This document shows, piece by piece, positions 36,030 through 44,755 of a stretch of 64,000 nucleotides of DNA. The first letter of the stretch is position 1, and every line of letters begins with the position of its first letter. The notes under the pieces are model-generated. The model did no database searches, had not been told where the DNA came from, and saw only the letters and a program-made list of their open reading frames with translations. Source of the DNA: Nevskia sp. (GTDB lineage: Bacteria; Pseudomonadota; Gammaproteobacteria; Nevskiales; Nevskiaceae); NCBI RefSeq assembly GCF_021732705.1, contig NZ_JAKFUM010000002.1, positions 310,001 through 374,000 of the forward strand, written 5' to 3'. The position numbers were made by a program, and so were the translations under genes.

Positions 36030-36067
36030 GGCCGCGACGAGCTAAATCCTCTCGCGGCCTCTTTTTT
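36030..36067 (+). terminator. Intrinsic terminator after the GGDEF-like gene
   Basis: Stem GGCCGCGA / TCGCGGCC with a 14-base loop, followed by TC and TTTTTT. Confidence 0.85.
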
Positions 36068-36114
36068 GGGCGACGCTTTTCCGAAACATATCGGATCGAA
36101 CCGTACGGGGCCGC

Positions 36115-37884
36115 CTAGTTCGACTTCTCCGCCGCCACGGCATCGGCTTCGAACAGCTGCTCCAGTTCCTTCGAGAAATCCTTGGCGGTCTGGATCAGGG
36201 CCTTCTCGTCGCGATAGATCGCGTGCTGCTTCAGCAGCGTGTCCTGGTCGAAGCGGCGGAAGCGCTCGATTTCGCGTTCCACCTGCGCCTCCGGTTCACC
36301 GAGCGCCCGCAGCAGTTCGCCGGTCGTCTCCAGACTCGATGCGTACGAGCGGCGAATGATGTCGGTGATGCCGAGATCCATCAGCCGCATCGCGTGCTGG
36401 CGATCACGCGCGCACGCAAAAACGCGCAGGTTCGGGAAGTGGCGACGCACCACTTCGGCGATGCGCAGGCTCTGCTCGACATCGGCAATCGCGAGCACGA
36501 AGAAGCGCGCCTTGTCGACCTTCGCCGCTCGCAGCACTTCGAGACGGCCAGCATCGCTGTAGAAAATCGTGTTGCCGAACTGGCGCACGAAGTCCACCTG
36601 CTTGGCGTCACGCTCGAGCACGGTGTACGGAATCTTCTTGACCCGCAGCATGCGGCCGACGATCTGGCCGAACGGTCCGAAGCCGGCCAGCACGATGTCG
36701 TGCTCGGGCACGTCGATCACGTCATAGGCCGGGGCATCGCCATCGCGCTTGCGGAAGCGCGCCATCACCGCATACAACGGCGGCGTCGCGATCATCGACC
36801 CGGTGACGACGACGACCAGCAGATCACGCAGGCCTTCGCTCATGATGCCGGCCGTGGCCGCGACGCCGAACAGCACGAACGCGAATTCACCGCCCTGCGG
36901 CATCGCGAACGCCAGCGATCGTGCCGATTCGCCGCTGAGTCCGGACACGCGGCCGATGCCGTACAGGATCACGCCCTTGATCGCGATCAGACCGCCGACC
37001 AGGCCCAGCACCGCCAGCGGCTGCTCGACCACGAGGTGCAGCTTGGCCGACATGCCGACGGCAATGAAGAACAGCCCGAGCAGCAGGCCCTTGAACGGCT
37101 CGATGTCGGCCTGCAGCTCGTGCCGGTACTCGGAATCGGCCAGCAGCACGCCGGCGAGGAAGGCGCCGAGCGACATCGACAGCCCGACCGATTCCATCGC
37201 CAGCGCGGTGCCGGTGACCGTCAGCAGCGCCGCCGCGGTAAACACCTCCGGCATCTCGATCGCCGCCAGCCGCCGGAATACCGGCCGCAACAGCGTGCGG
37301 CCGCCGACCACGACCAACACCAGCGCGCCGATCGCCTTGGCACCGCCCAGCCAGCCGCCGCCACCGCCATGGCCATCGACCGAGGCCCCGAGCAGCGGCA
37401 GCAGCGCGAGGAACGGAATGACCGACAGATCCTGGAACAGCAGGATCGCGAACGACGCCCGGCCGTGGTGATCGGCCAGTTCCTTGCGCTCGGCCAGCAT
37501 CTGCAGCACGAAGGCGGTGGACGACATCGCCAGCGCAAAGCCGGTGACGATCGCCGCCGCCGGCGGCAGGTCGAGGGCCAGCGCGACGCCGGCCAATGCG
37601 GCGGTCGACAGCAGTACCTGCGCGCCACCGAGCCCGAACACGTGCGTGCGCAGGCGCCACAGGCGGCTGATCTGCAGCTCGAGTCCGATGACGAACATCA
37701 GCAGCACGACGCCGAACTCCGAGACATGCAGCACGCGCTGCACGCCATCGATCCAGCCCATGCCGGACGGCCCGATCAGCAGGCCGGCGAACAGGTAGCC
37801 GAGCACCGCGCCGAGCCCCAGCCGCTTGAACAGCGGCACGGCAACGACGGCAGCGGCGAGGAACAGGGCAACTTCGGTCAGCAT
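36115..37884 (-). CDS. Kef-type monovalent cation:proton antiporter (CPA2) with RCK domain
   Basis: This is a 589-residue inner-membrane protein. About 12 helices form the Na+/H+ exchanger-like domain (LFAGLLIGPSGMGWI near the start, GFALAMSSTAFVLQML in the middle), followed by a TrkA-N/RCK domain beginning HDIVLAGFGPFGQIVGRMLRV, a nucleotide-binding fold that gates the channel. It is of the KefB/KefC type, which exports potassium during electrophile stress. No KefF/KefG ancillary protein is adjacent. It ends convergently with the GGDEF-like gene. Confidence 0.92.
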   Translation of the reverse strand: MLTEVALFLAAAVVAVPLFKRLGLGAVLGYLFAGLLIGPSGMGWIDGVQRVLHVSEFGVVLLMFVIGLELQISRLWRLRTHVFGLGGAQVLLSTAALAGVALALDLPPAAAIVTGFALAMSSTAFVLQMLAERKELADHHGRASFAILLFQDLSVIPFLALLPLLGASVDGHGGGGGWLGGAKAIGALVLVVVGGRTLLRPVFRRLAAIEMPEVFTAAALLTVTGTALAMESVGLSMSLGAFLAGVLLADSEYRHELQADIEPFKGLLLGLFFIAVGMSAKLHLVVEQPLAVLGLVGGLIAIKGVILYGIGRVSGLSGESARSLAFAMPQGGEFAFVLFGVAATAGIMSEGLRDLLVVVVTGSMIATPPLYAVMARFRKRDGDAPAYDVIDVPEHDIVLAGFGPFGQIVGRMLRVKKIPYTVLERDAKQVDFVRQFGNTIFYSDAGRLEVLRAAKVDKARFFVLAIADVEQSLRIAEVVRRHFPNLRVFACARDRQHAMRLMDLGITDIIRRSYASSLETTGELLRALGEPEAQVEREIERFRRFDQDTLLKQHAIYRDEKALIQTAKDFSKELEQLFEADAVAAEKSN

Positions 37885-37970
37885 GGCGCAGGTCCGTCAG
37901 CGTGGTTGCGGCGGGAAGCCGCAGGATTTTCCGTTATCGTGCCGTTTCATCCCGACACAAGGACCCCGTG

Positions 37971-38960
37971 ATGCCGATTTTCGGCCGATGGATTTCGTTT
38001 TCGATCATAGCCTGCACCGTCGGCACCCCTGCCATTGCCCGCGCCGAGGCAGCGGCCCCAGAGGCTCCGAACACGGCAAACGCCCCCGCGGCGGCCGCGG
38101 ACCCCGATGCGGCGACTGCCGCAGCGAGCGAAGCGTCGACCCCGACGGCGAGCCCGGATTCGAACGACGCCAACGTCGGGCCGAAAACGCGCAAGCCGCG
38201 CAAGCGCTGGACCATCGACGTCGCCTCCGATTCGTTCGCGCTGGTCAACGATGCCAAGGGTCTGTCGCTGCACAAGCCGATGTTCCTGCTGCCGGCGACG
38301 TACTCCGGGCGCTATCCGGGCAACTCCAGCGAAGTGCTGTTCAATCTCAGCCTGAAACTGCGCGTGTTCGATACGCCGGTGTACTTCGCGTACTCGCAGA
38401 AGTCGTTCTTCCAGGCTCTGAACGGCGACAAGTCCAAGCCGTTTCGCGAGAACAACTTCAATCCGGAGGCGTTCTACCGCCTCGTGCCGGACGACGAGAA
38501 TCGCGCGAAGTGGTGGTATCTGGCGTCCGATTTCGGCATCGAGCACGAGTCGAACGGCAAGTCCCTGCCTGACTCGCGCAGCTGGAACCGCATCTACATC
38601 GCGCCGTACTACGAACGCGACAACACGCTGGTCTACTGGAAGTGGTGGTATCGCCTGCCGGAGGAAAAGAACCGTGCGGCGACCGATCCGAAGCGCGACG
38701 ACAATCCGGACATCCAGGACTATTACGGCTACACCGAACTGCAGGTGCAGCAGCGGCTGTTCAACCGGCACCAGATCAGCGCCACGTTCCGCTACAACCC
38801 GACCACGGCCCGCGGCGCCGTCGGCGTGAACTACACGATTCCCGGCAAGAACGACTACTTCTTCTGGACCTTCTATCTCTGGCAGGGCTATGGCGAAAGC
38901 CTGCTCGACTACGACCGCTCCGTGACCCGCGTCGGCGTCGGCATCTCGCTCGCGCGCTGA
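37971..38960 (+). CDS. pldA: Outer-membrane phospholipase A
   Basis: This is a 329-residue outer-membrane beta-barrel lipase (OMPLA). A signal peptide of about 24 residues is followed by an unusually long Ala/Pro/Asp/Thr-rich linker (about 25-80), then the barrel. The catalytic triad is visible: His192 and Ser194 in HESNG and Asn206 in SRSWNR, twelve residues after the serine as in the E. coli enzyme. The barrel ends with alternating hydrophobic residues. It hydrolyses phospholipids misplaced in the outer leaflet. Confidence 0.94.
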   Translation: MPIFGRWISFSIIACTVGTPAIARAEAAAPEAPNTANAPAAAADPDAATAAASEASTPTASPDSNDANVGPKTRKPRKRWTIDVASDSFALVNDAKGLSLHKPMFLLPATYSGRYPGNSSEVLFNLSLKLRVFDTPVYFAYSQKSFFQALNGDKSKPFRENNFNPEAFYRLVPDDENRAKWWYLASDFGIEHESNGKSLPDSRSWNRIYIAPYYERDNTLVYWKWWYRLPEEKNRAATDPKRDDNPDIQDYYGYTELQVQQRLFNRHQISATFRYNPTTARGAVGVNYTIPGKNDYFFWTFYLWQGYGESLLDYDRSVTRVGVGISLAR

Positions 38961-38970
38961 GCCACGCCGA

Positions 38971-39378
38971 CTACAGCACGCGCGCGTGCCAGCCCGGCTG
39001 GCACCAGAGCGCGGAGATCATACGCAACGCGCCATCGGCATCACGGCGCAGGCTGTACTGCACTTCGATGGTTTCCATCAGATGGCCATCGCGATGGAAG
39101 CGGCGGATGTCGGCGACCTCGGCCAGCCACAGGCCGTCGGCACATTCGCGGACGGTGATCGCGCCGATCTCGGTGTGATCGAAGCCGGCGGCTTCGAGCG
39201 AGTCGAACACGCCGCGCAGGAAGGCCTCCAGCGCGGCGCGCGTCGCCAGCGCCTGGGTGCCGGACGCGCGGATGAACACCGCCGGCTCGGTGAAATGCGA
39301 AGCCATGGCCGTGAAATCCCGGGCATTCCAGGCGCGGATGTAGGCGTGGATCGTGGCTTCGAGGTCGTGGCGGATCAT
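38971..39378 (-). CDS. SnoaL/NTF2-like protein
   Basis: This is a 135-residue small cone-shaped fold protein: IHAYIRAWNARDFTAMASHFTEPAVFIRASGTQALATRAAL is the standard NTF2-like start, followed by beta strands (ITVRECADGLWLAEVADIRRF, EVQYSLRRDADGALRMISALWCQPGW). Members bind small ligands or act as isomerases; nothing indicates a substrate. I use ATG 39378; ATG 39426 would add about 16 unrelated residues. Confidence 0.8.
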   Translation of the reverse strand: MIRHDLEATIHAYIRAWNARDFTAMASHFTEPAVFIRASGTQALATRAALEAFLRGVFDSLEAAGFDHTEIGAITVRECADGLWLAEVADIRRFHRDGHLMETIEVQYSLRRDADGALRMISALWCQPGWHARVL

Positions 39379-39585
39379 GGCGGTGCGGCGCGCGGTGGGT
39401 GACGGATGCGACCGATCATCGGTCATTTGCGACCGTCGCGAACGGTCCGGTCGCCGGGCCTTTGCAGCCGATGCCGCTGAGCCCGTGTTCCGTTCGCGTT
39501 CATCGACCGGGCGGCGCGCATGTCGTCGCACGGGCGCATCGTCTCCTCACGCCGGCACGTCGCCGACCCTGCCAGGAGAACCGCC

Positions 39586-39753
39586 ATGATGAAGTCCGTC
39601 GCCATTTCCCGTGCGCTGCGTGAGGCTGCCGAGCGTCAGCGCCAGCAGCAGCAGCAGCAGAGCCAGCCGCAGGCCGCGCTGCAGGCGCGTCTCGAAGGCC
39701 GTGCGGCCGCAGTCGCCGTGCCGGTACCGTCGCTGCCGTGGCTGGGGCGCTGA
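39586..39753 (+). CDS. Small glutamine-rich protein, unknown
   Basis: This is a 55-residue protein: a basic amphipathic start (MKSVAISRALREAAERQRQ), a run of six glutamines, and an Ala/Val/Pro tail. It has a good ribosome-binding site (AGGAGA about 9 bases upstream) and is followed by a very stable hairpin, which supports it being a real transcription unit. No family is recognised. Confidence 0.6.
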   Translation: MMKSVAISRALREAAERQRQQQQQQSQPQAALQARLEGRAAAVAVPVPSLPWLGR

Positions 39754-39781
39754 ACCAGACGCATCACCGCACCCGCTGACC

Positions 39782-39818
39782 CGAGGCCCGGATCGCGCCC
39801 AGCGCGATCCGGGCCTCG
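39782..39818 (+). terminator. Perfect 17-bp hairpin after the Q-rich gene
   Basis: CGAGGCCCGGATCGCGC pairs perfectly with its downstream complement around a 3-base loop. It lies 28 bases after the stop of the small gene. The following T-content is low (TCGTC), so it is either a terminator of the U-poor type or an mRNA end-stabilising structure. Confidence 0.6.
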
Positions 39819-39974
39819 TCATGTGCGCGGCAGGTCTCAGTTGACCGTTGCGCGCGGCATCCGGCCCGTGGTGATCGCCTGATTCCGGATTTATCGTTTT
39901 CACCGCAGTCGAAAACGCTACCGCTCGCCGCGCCGTCCCTGCGCTGCACGGCGAGCCGACTTCGGAGTGCGCGC

Positions 39975-41816
39975 ATGTCCAATGTCGCCGGCAAGGCTTA
40001 CGGGATGAATGTCATCACCCCGATGAAGCCGTGGAAAACGTCGCTCAATACGCTGATCTTCCGCTTCGGCCGTCTGAATCCGGAGACCTTGTCCGGACTT
40101 CTGGGACTGTCGCTGATCCACTTCGCGCGCTGGGTGATGATCCGCCGCGATCAGTGGCCGGACCTCGGGCAAGGCAGCCAGCGCCACCTGCGGAACGACT
40201 ACATGCTGTTCTGCTCGAACTTCAACGGCACCTGGGACCAGTACATCGATGCCTTTTCCGATGGCATTCCGAATGGACTCGACCTGTTCTGGTATTCGAG
40301 CACCGGCTATCCGCACTCGGTGCCGATCACGCCGTTCAAGGACTACATCCGTCACAACCAGCTCGACACCAGCTACTACTACAACGCGACACCGGGATCG
40401 GCGCAGCGCGACATCAAGAGCGCGCTGCGGGTGCTGCCGGCACTGCGCAGGCTGGCCGCGCTGCATGCCCGCCAGTCGCCTGCGGCGTTCGCGGCTAGCT
40501 GGCGGCGCAGCATCACCGCGCTGCAGAACGATCTCGGCACGCCGGGCGATGCACCGGTGGCGAGCAACGACACGCGCGAGGCGGACTGGAACCGCAAGGC
40601 GGCGGTCGAAGCGCTGATCCGCGAGCGCGCGAGCCGCGCACCCGACGCGCTGCCGCCGCCGGCGTCGGCACCCGCACCGAAGCCGCGGCCCGCGAAGACC
40701 ACCAGCTTCGATGGCGGCCACTACTTCCTGACCCTGCTGATCCCGGTGCAGAACCAGACGCTGGTGAAGCACTACGGCATCGAATGTTCCGCCGTGCAGC
40801 GCCTGCGCGACGTGCTCGCGACCTTGCCGACGGCCCTGCAGTCGAAGGCGACGCGCGCGATCGGCCTGAACAGCCCGTTTGCGCGCAACCGCCGCACGCA
40901 TCTGGCACGTCTGGTCGTGATCAACGACGTGCAGTACAACGGCCGTGAAGGCGAAGGCGCCGTGCTCGGCGCGATCAAGCAGACCTCGCTGGTCACGCCG
41001 CAGGCGCAGGATCGGCTGAGCTGTCCGTTCCTGTTGTTCGCCGCGGATTTCGATGCCGCCGACGGCAGCGAGGCGACGGTGCGCGGCTATCTGACCGAGC
41101 TGTGGCGGACGATGGAACCGGAGCTGCGTGCCGTGCTCGAGAACTGCTATGGCTACACGCGAATTCGCGACGCCGAGAGCTTCTGCGACTACGCACTGGC
41201 CTGCGAAGTCGAGACCACGATGCCGTTCAACGACTACTGGGCGAACGCGCCGGAACTGCCGAACCGCATTCCGGGCCTGCTCAAGCGGGCGGCGCTGATC
41301 GCGGCAGCGGCACTGGTGGCAAGTCTGGTGCTTGTTCACGCGTCCTCGATCGTCACCGGCGCGCTGGCGTATGCAATGGGCGCTGCCGCCGGCTGGCTGT
41401 TCCATCGCGCACGGGCGGGCAAGCAGCAGCAGCCGTCCGGCCTTCGATCCGCCGTGCCGGCCATGATCGTCGGTGCGCTCCTGGCTGCCGTGATCGCGGC
41501 CGGCCGCGATCCGGCGTCCCTCGTCGTCTCCGCGGCCGTCGCGCTGTTCGCGGTGCTGGCGGGCCGCAGCATCGTGCGCACCGGTCGCGAACCGTTCCCG
41601 ACCGCCCCGGACTCCGATCTGCGCTCGGTGCTGAAGGCGCTGTACCTGCAGCAGCAGCTGGTGCCGTTCGTGATCGACCATCAGGGCGTCGACGATGCCG
41701 CGCTGCATGCCGGCTTCGCGCGCTTCATCGCCGAGCATGCCCCGGACAACGTCGATGCCCCGACGCAGCCGCCCGGCGTGATGCGAAGCCGCGGCGTCGA
41801 TGGAGACCGGCCATGA
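39975..41816 (+). CDS. Unknown membrane-associated protein coupled to DyP peroxidase
   Basis: This is a 613-residue protein. The N-terminal part (about 60-170) contains RNDYMLFCSNFNGTWDQY and DGIPNGLDLFWYSSTGYP, a pattern I recall from uncharacterised bacterial proteins but cannot name. A second soluble part (about 245-400) has HYFLTLLIPVQNQTLVKHYG and repeated FNGR-like blocks. Residues about 435-535 hold two long hydrophobic regions, and the tail is soluble. Its TGA overlaps the ATG of the DyP peroxidase, so both are made together. A role as partner, electron source or membrane anchor of the peroxidase is inferred from this coupling. Confidence 0.8.
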   Translation: MSNVAGKAYGMNVITPMKPWKTSLNTLIFRFGRLNPETLSGLLGLSLIHFARWVMIRRDQWPDLGQGSQRHLRNDYMLFCSNFNGTWDQYIDAFSDGIPNGLDLFWYSSTGYPHSVPITPFKDYIRHNQLDTSYYYNATPGSAQRDIKSALRVLPALRRLAALHARQSPAAFAASWRRSITALQNDLGTPGDAPVASNDTREADWNRKAAVEALIRERASRAPDALPPPASAPAPKPRPAKTTSFDGGHYFLTLLIPVQNQTLVKHYGIECSAVQRLRDVLATLPTALQSKATRAIGLNSPFARNRRTHLARLVVINDVQYNGREGEGAVLGAIKQTSLVTPQAQDRLSCPFLLFAADFDAADGSEATVRGYLTELWRTMEPELRAVLENCYGYTRIRDAESFCDYALACEVETTMPFNDYWANAPELPNRIPGLLKRAALIAAAALVASLVLVHASSIVTGALAYAMGAAAGWLFHRARAGKQQQPSGLRSAVPAMIVGALLAAVIAAGRDPASLVVSAAVALFAVLAGRSIVRTGREPFPTAPDSDLRSVLKALYLQQQLVPFVIDHQGVDDAALHAGFARFIAEHAPDNVDAPTQPPGVMRSRGVDGDRP

Positions 41817-43555
41817 GCTCCGTCGATCTCACGGCACCGCGCCGCGGCCTGAATCTGGCCGACATTCAGGGCAACGTGCTGCTGCCGTATGGCAAGCAGG
41901 GCTTTCCATACGCCCGCTACGTGTTCCTGCGCGTCGATCCGCACAAAGAGGAAGGCGCGCGGAAGTTCCTGACGCTGCTGCTGCCGAAGATCACGTCGGC
42001 CTTGCCATGGGACTCGAAGATCGCGTTTCCCGATGAAGTGCTGGAACCGCGGCCCGCCGTCGCCTGGAACCTCGCGTTCACCTTCCGCGGGCTGTACGCG
42101 CTCGGCCTGCCGACCACGACGCTGCGCGCGATGCCGGCGGAATTCATCGACGGCATGGCCGCACGCGCGCACATCCTCGGCGACCGTCCGGAGCGCGACC
42201 GGGGCGAGGAGCAGGCGGCGGTGCCGCCGCACTGGGACGCGATCTGGCGCCACGCCGCGACGCGCACCTGCGAACCGAGCGCCGGGCAGGTCCACATGCT
42301 GCTGAGCCTGAACGCCGGTTTCGATCCGAAGCGGCTAGCGCCCGATCGCGCGAACCTGTCGTCGTTGCTGGCCGAAGCCCGCGCCAGCCTCGAAGCGGCC
42401 TATGCCGATCTCGTCGGCCGTTGCGAGGCCACGGGCGGGGCCGTGCAGATCGTCCCGGGTCATGGGCCAGACCGGCTGCCGTATCAGGACGCCGCGGCGG
42501 TCTGCGACGCGAACGGACCCAGCAAGCGCGAGCATTTCGGCTTTGCCGACGGCTTCGGCGATCCGGTGTTCCACGGCCAGTATCCGGCCGGCGTGATCGC
42601 GGAGCGCGCGATCGGTCAGGGCAAGCTGAAGCCGGACCAGACCTGGGCGCCGCTCGCCACCGGCGAGTTTCTGCTCGGCTACGTCGACGAAGCGCAGGAG
42701 ATTCCGGGCCAGACCTATCCGTTCGAGTTCACCCGTAACGGCACGTTCATGGCGTACCGCAAGCTGCACGAGAACCTTGGCGCGTTCGATCGCTGGGTCG
42801 AGACCACGGCTCGCGCCCTCGCCCGGCATCTCGGGCTGGACCCGGATGCCGATCTGCCGCGCGCGCGCCAGACGCTGATGGCGAAGCTCGCCGGTCGCTG
42901 GCCGGACGACGGCGTGCCGCTCAGCGTCGCACCGACCTGGGACGCTTATCAGGCCTTTCGCCAGCATGAAGCGGCGGTCGAGGCACGGCTCAAGGCCGAT
43001 CCGGACGATCGTGCCGCCGCGGCGGAAAAGGCGGCGATCCGTCGGCAGTACGTCGATTTCACGTTCGCCGATGACCTCGCCGGCCACAAGTGCCCGGTCG
43101 CGGCGCACCTGCGCCGGGTCAATCCGCGCGATGCGCTGGATCCGAAGCTCGGCACGCGCGATCGGATGGGCTCCGCGCTGAACAATCGCCGCCGCATCCT
43201 GCGCCGCGGGTTGCCGTATGGCGGCCCCGACAACGCGACGCGCGACGATGCCGGCGAGCACGGCATCATCTTCATGGCGATCTGCGCCAGCCTGTTCCGG
43301 CAGTTCGAGTTCGTTCAGCAGCAGTGGCTGCAGTACGGGCTCGATTTCAATGTCGGCAACGACACCTGCCCGCTGCTCGGCAACCACGGGCCGGACGCCA
43401 AGATCGTGATACCGGCCGATCCCGGCAGCGACCGCCCGCCGTTCATCGCGGCGCGGATTCCGCAACTGGTCGAGGTTCGTGGCGGCGACTACTTCTTCAT
43501 TCCGAGCCTGACCGGCCTCAGGATGCTGGCACTCGGCATCGTCGATCCGACCTGA
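41813..43555 (+). CDS. DyP-type heme peroxidase
   Basis: This is a 580-residue dye-decolorizing-type peroxidase. The distal catalytic block is FGFADGFGDP with Asp246 (family GxxDG). The proximal heme ligand is probably His432 in AHLRRVNPRD, and the conserved distal arginine lies in NNRRRILRRG (about 459-465). The length and the insertions between blocks resemble the large class (D/V) rather than the short EfeB type, and no Tat signal is seen. It uses H2O2 to oxidise aromatic or other substrates. It is coupled to the gene before it. Confidence 0.93.
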   Translation: MSSVDLTAPRRGLNLADIQGNVLLPYGKQGFPYARYVFLRVDPHKEEGARKFLTLLLPKITSALPWDSKIAFPDEVLEPRPAVAWNLAFTFRGLYALGLPTTTLRAMPAEFIDGMAARAHILGDRPERDRGEEQAAVPPHWDAIWRHAATRTCEPSAGQVHMLLSLNAGFDPKRLAPDRANLSSLLAEARASLEAAYADLVGRCEATGGAVQIVPGHGPDRLPYQDAAAVCDANGPSKREHFGFADGFGDPVFHGQYPAGVIAERAIGQGKLKPDQTWAPLATGEFLLGYVDEAQEIPGQTYPFEFTRNGTFMAYRKLHENLGAFDRWVETTARALARHLGLDPDADLPRARQTLMAKLAGRWPDDGVPLSVAPTWDAYQAFRQHEAAVEARLKADPDDRAAAAEKAAIRRQYVDFTFADDLAGHKCPVAAHLRRVNPRDALDPKLGTRDRMGSALNNRRRILRRGLPYGGPDNATRDDAGEHGIIFMAICASLFRQFEFVQQQWLQYGLDFNVGNDTCPLLGNHGPDAKIVIPADPGSDRPPFIAARIPQLVEVRGGDYFFIPSLTGLRMLALGIVDPT

Positions 43556-43562
43556 AACGACG

Positions 43563-43603
43563 CGCGGGGCCCGGGCCGCGCCATCGGCGACCCGGGCCCC
43601 GCG
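43563..43603 (+). terminator. GC-rich hairpin downstream of DyP peroxidase
   Basis: A 13-base perfect inverted repeat CGCGGGGCCCGGG / CCCGGGCCCCGCG with a 15-base loop lies between the convergent DyP and DUF4340 genes. There is no T-run, so termination here would depend on stem stability or Rho. Confidence 0.5.
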
Positions 43604-43654
43604 AGTTCTCCGCCGTGGCCGCCGATGACCGGCGGCTGGCGGGTCAGCGTCGAC

Positions 43655-44752
43655 TCAGTTCGACGCCCCGCTCCGGCCGAGCGGCACGGTGCGCACCTTC
43701 GACGGATCCGGCGCCGTCGCCGCCTCGCCACTGCCGCCGGACGTGCCCGACGCAGTCGAGGCACCGGACGCCAGCAGGGTGTCGCGCTTGGCCGCCGCCA
43801 GCAGCGGCTCGACATTCCACTGCGCCAGTTGGAAGTACTCCGGCCGCTGCGACCCCTTGACCACGTAGCCGTCACCGACGGTGCGCTTGCCGATCGCCAG
43901 GCTCACCGTGCTGCCGTCGGTGCGGGTGATCGTGGCCGACAGCGCCGGCATATCCAGCCCGTAGCCGGGGCTGGCCTCGCGACCGGCGAGGCTGTCGATC
44001 TGCAGGTTCGACAACTGGCTGACCAGCCGCGACACGGCGTCGGCATTCGGCACCTGACCGCCGTCGGACGATTCGACCTTCCACGTCGGTGCCGCCGGCG
44101 ACGTCGACGCCGCACCGGGCTGGCCAGCCGCCGCCACGGCCTGCGTGACGGCGGCGGTGGCATTGCGCGTCAGCTTCAGGCCATCGAGCTCAATCGCCGC
44201 GATCTGGTCCTGCGGCACGGCGAGCAGCTTCTTGTCGAGCCAGTCGTCCGGCTTCGTCGGCAGGTCGTAGCTGGCCAGATCGATCTCGCGCACGGCCTTG
44301 TCGCCGGCCACGCGGGCGCGGGTCTGGCGCGCGCCCTGCGAGGTGCCGATCAGCAGCGTGCCGAGCGTCTTGTCGCCCTGCGCGAAGCGGATGCGCCGCT
44401 CGAAGCGGTCGTCCGCCACCTTGAAGCGCTCGGCCGCGCCGTCGCTGGTCGCCACCGGCAGGCCCTGCCGCAGCGCCACCGCGCGCTGCAGCAGCGCGTC
44501 GATGCGCGCGGTGTCGGCCGGCACGTCGCCGCCGGCATCGGGCAGCAGCCACTGGCCGTTGCGCCGGGTCAGCGCCACCTTGGCGTTGTCCGGGCCTTCG
44601 ATCGTCAGCCGGTCGATCTGCGCGGCGTCCAGCGCCAGCAGCCGGGCATCGCTGGCGGTCGGTGCCAGATCGGTGCCGGTGCGGCTCAGCACGACGGCCA
44701 GCAGCACCTGGGCCGCAAGCACGCCGGCAAGGGTCTTGGTCGTGATCTTCAT
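43655..44752 (-). CDS. DUF4340-domain protein of Gld-type ABC locus
   Basis: This is a 365-residue protein with one N-terminal membrane anchor (LAGVLAAQVLLAVVL) and a periplasmic domain rich in short beta-alpha blocks (WLLPDAGGDVPADTARIDALLQ, APTWKVESSDGGQVPNADAVSRLVSQLSNL), typical of DUF4340. Such proteins sit after GldG-like proteins in bacterial ABC loci. The Gly/Ser/Ala-rich tail is probably disordered. It begins three bases after the gene upstream, so it is in the same operon. Confidence 0.82.
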   Translation of the reverse strand: MKITTKTLAGVLAAQVLLAVVLSRTGTDLAPTASDARLLALDAAQIDRLTIEGPDNAKVALTRRNGQWLLPDAGGDVPADTARIDALLQRAVALRQGLPVATSDGAAERFKVADDRFERRIRFAQGDKTLGTLLIGTSQGARQTRARVAGDKAVREIDLASYDLPTKPDDWLDKKLLAVPQDQIAAIELDGLKLTRNATAAVTQAVAAAGQPGAASTSPAAPTWKVESSDGGQVPNADAVSRLVSQLSNLQIDSLAGREASPGYGLDMPALSATITRTDGSTVSLAIGKRTVGDGYVVKGSQRPEYFQLAQWNVEPLLAAAKRDTLLASGASTASGTSGGSGEAATAPDPSKVRTVPLGRSGASN

Positions 44753-44755
44753 CGT

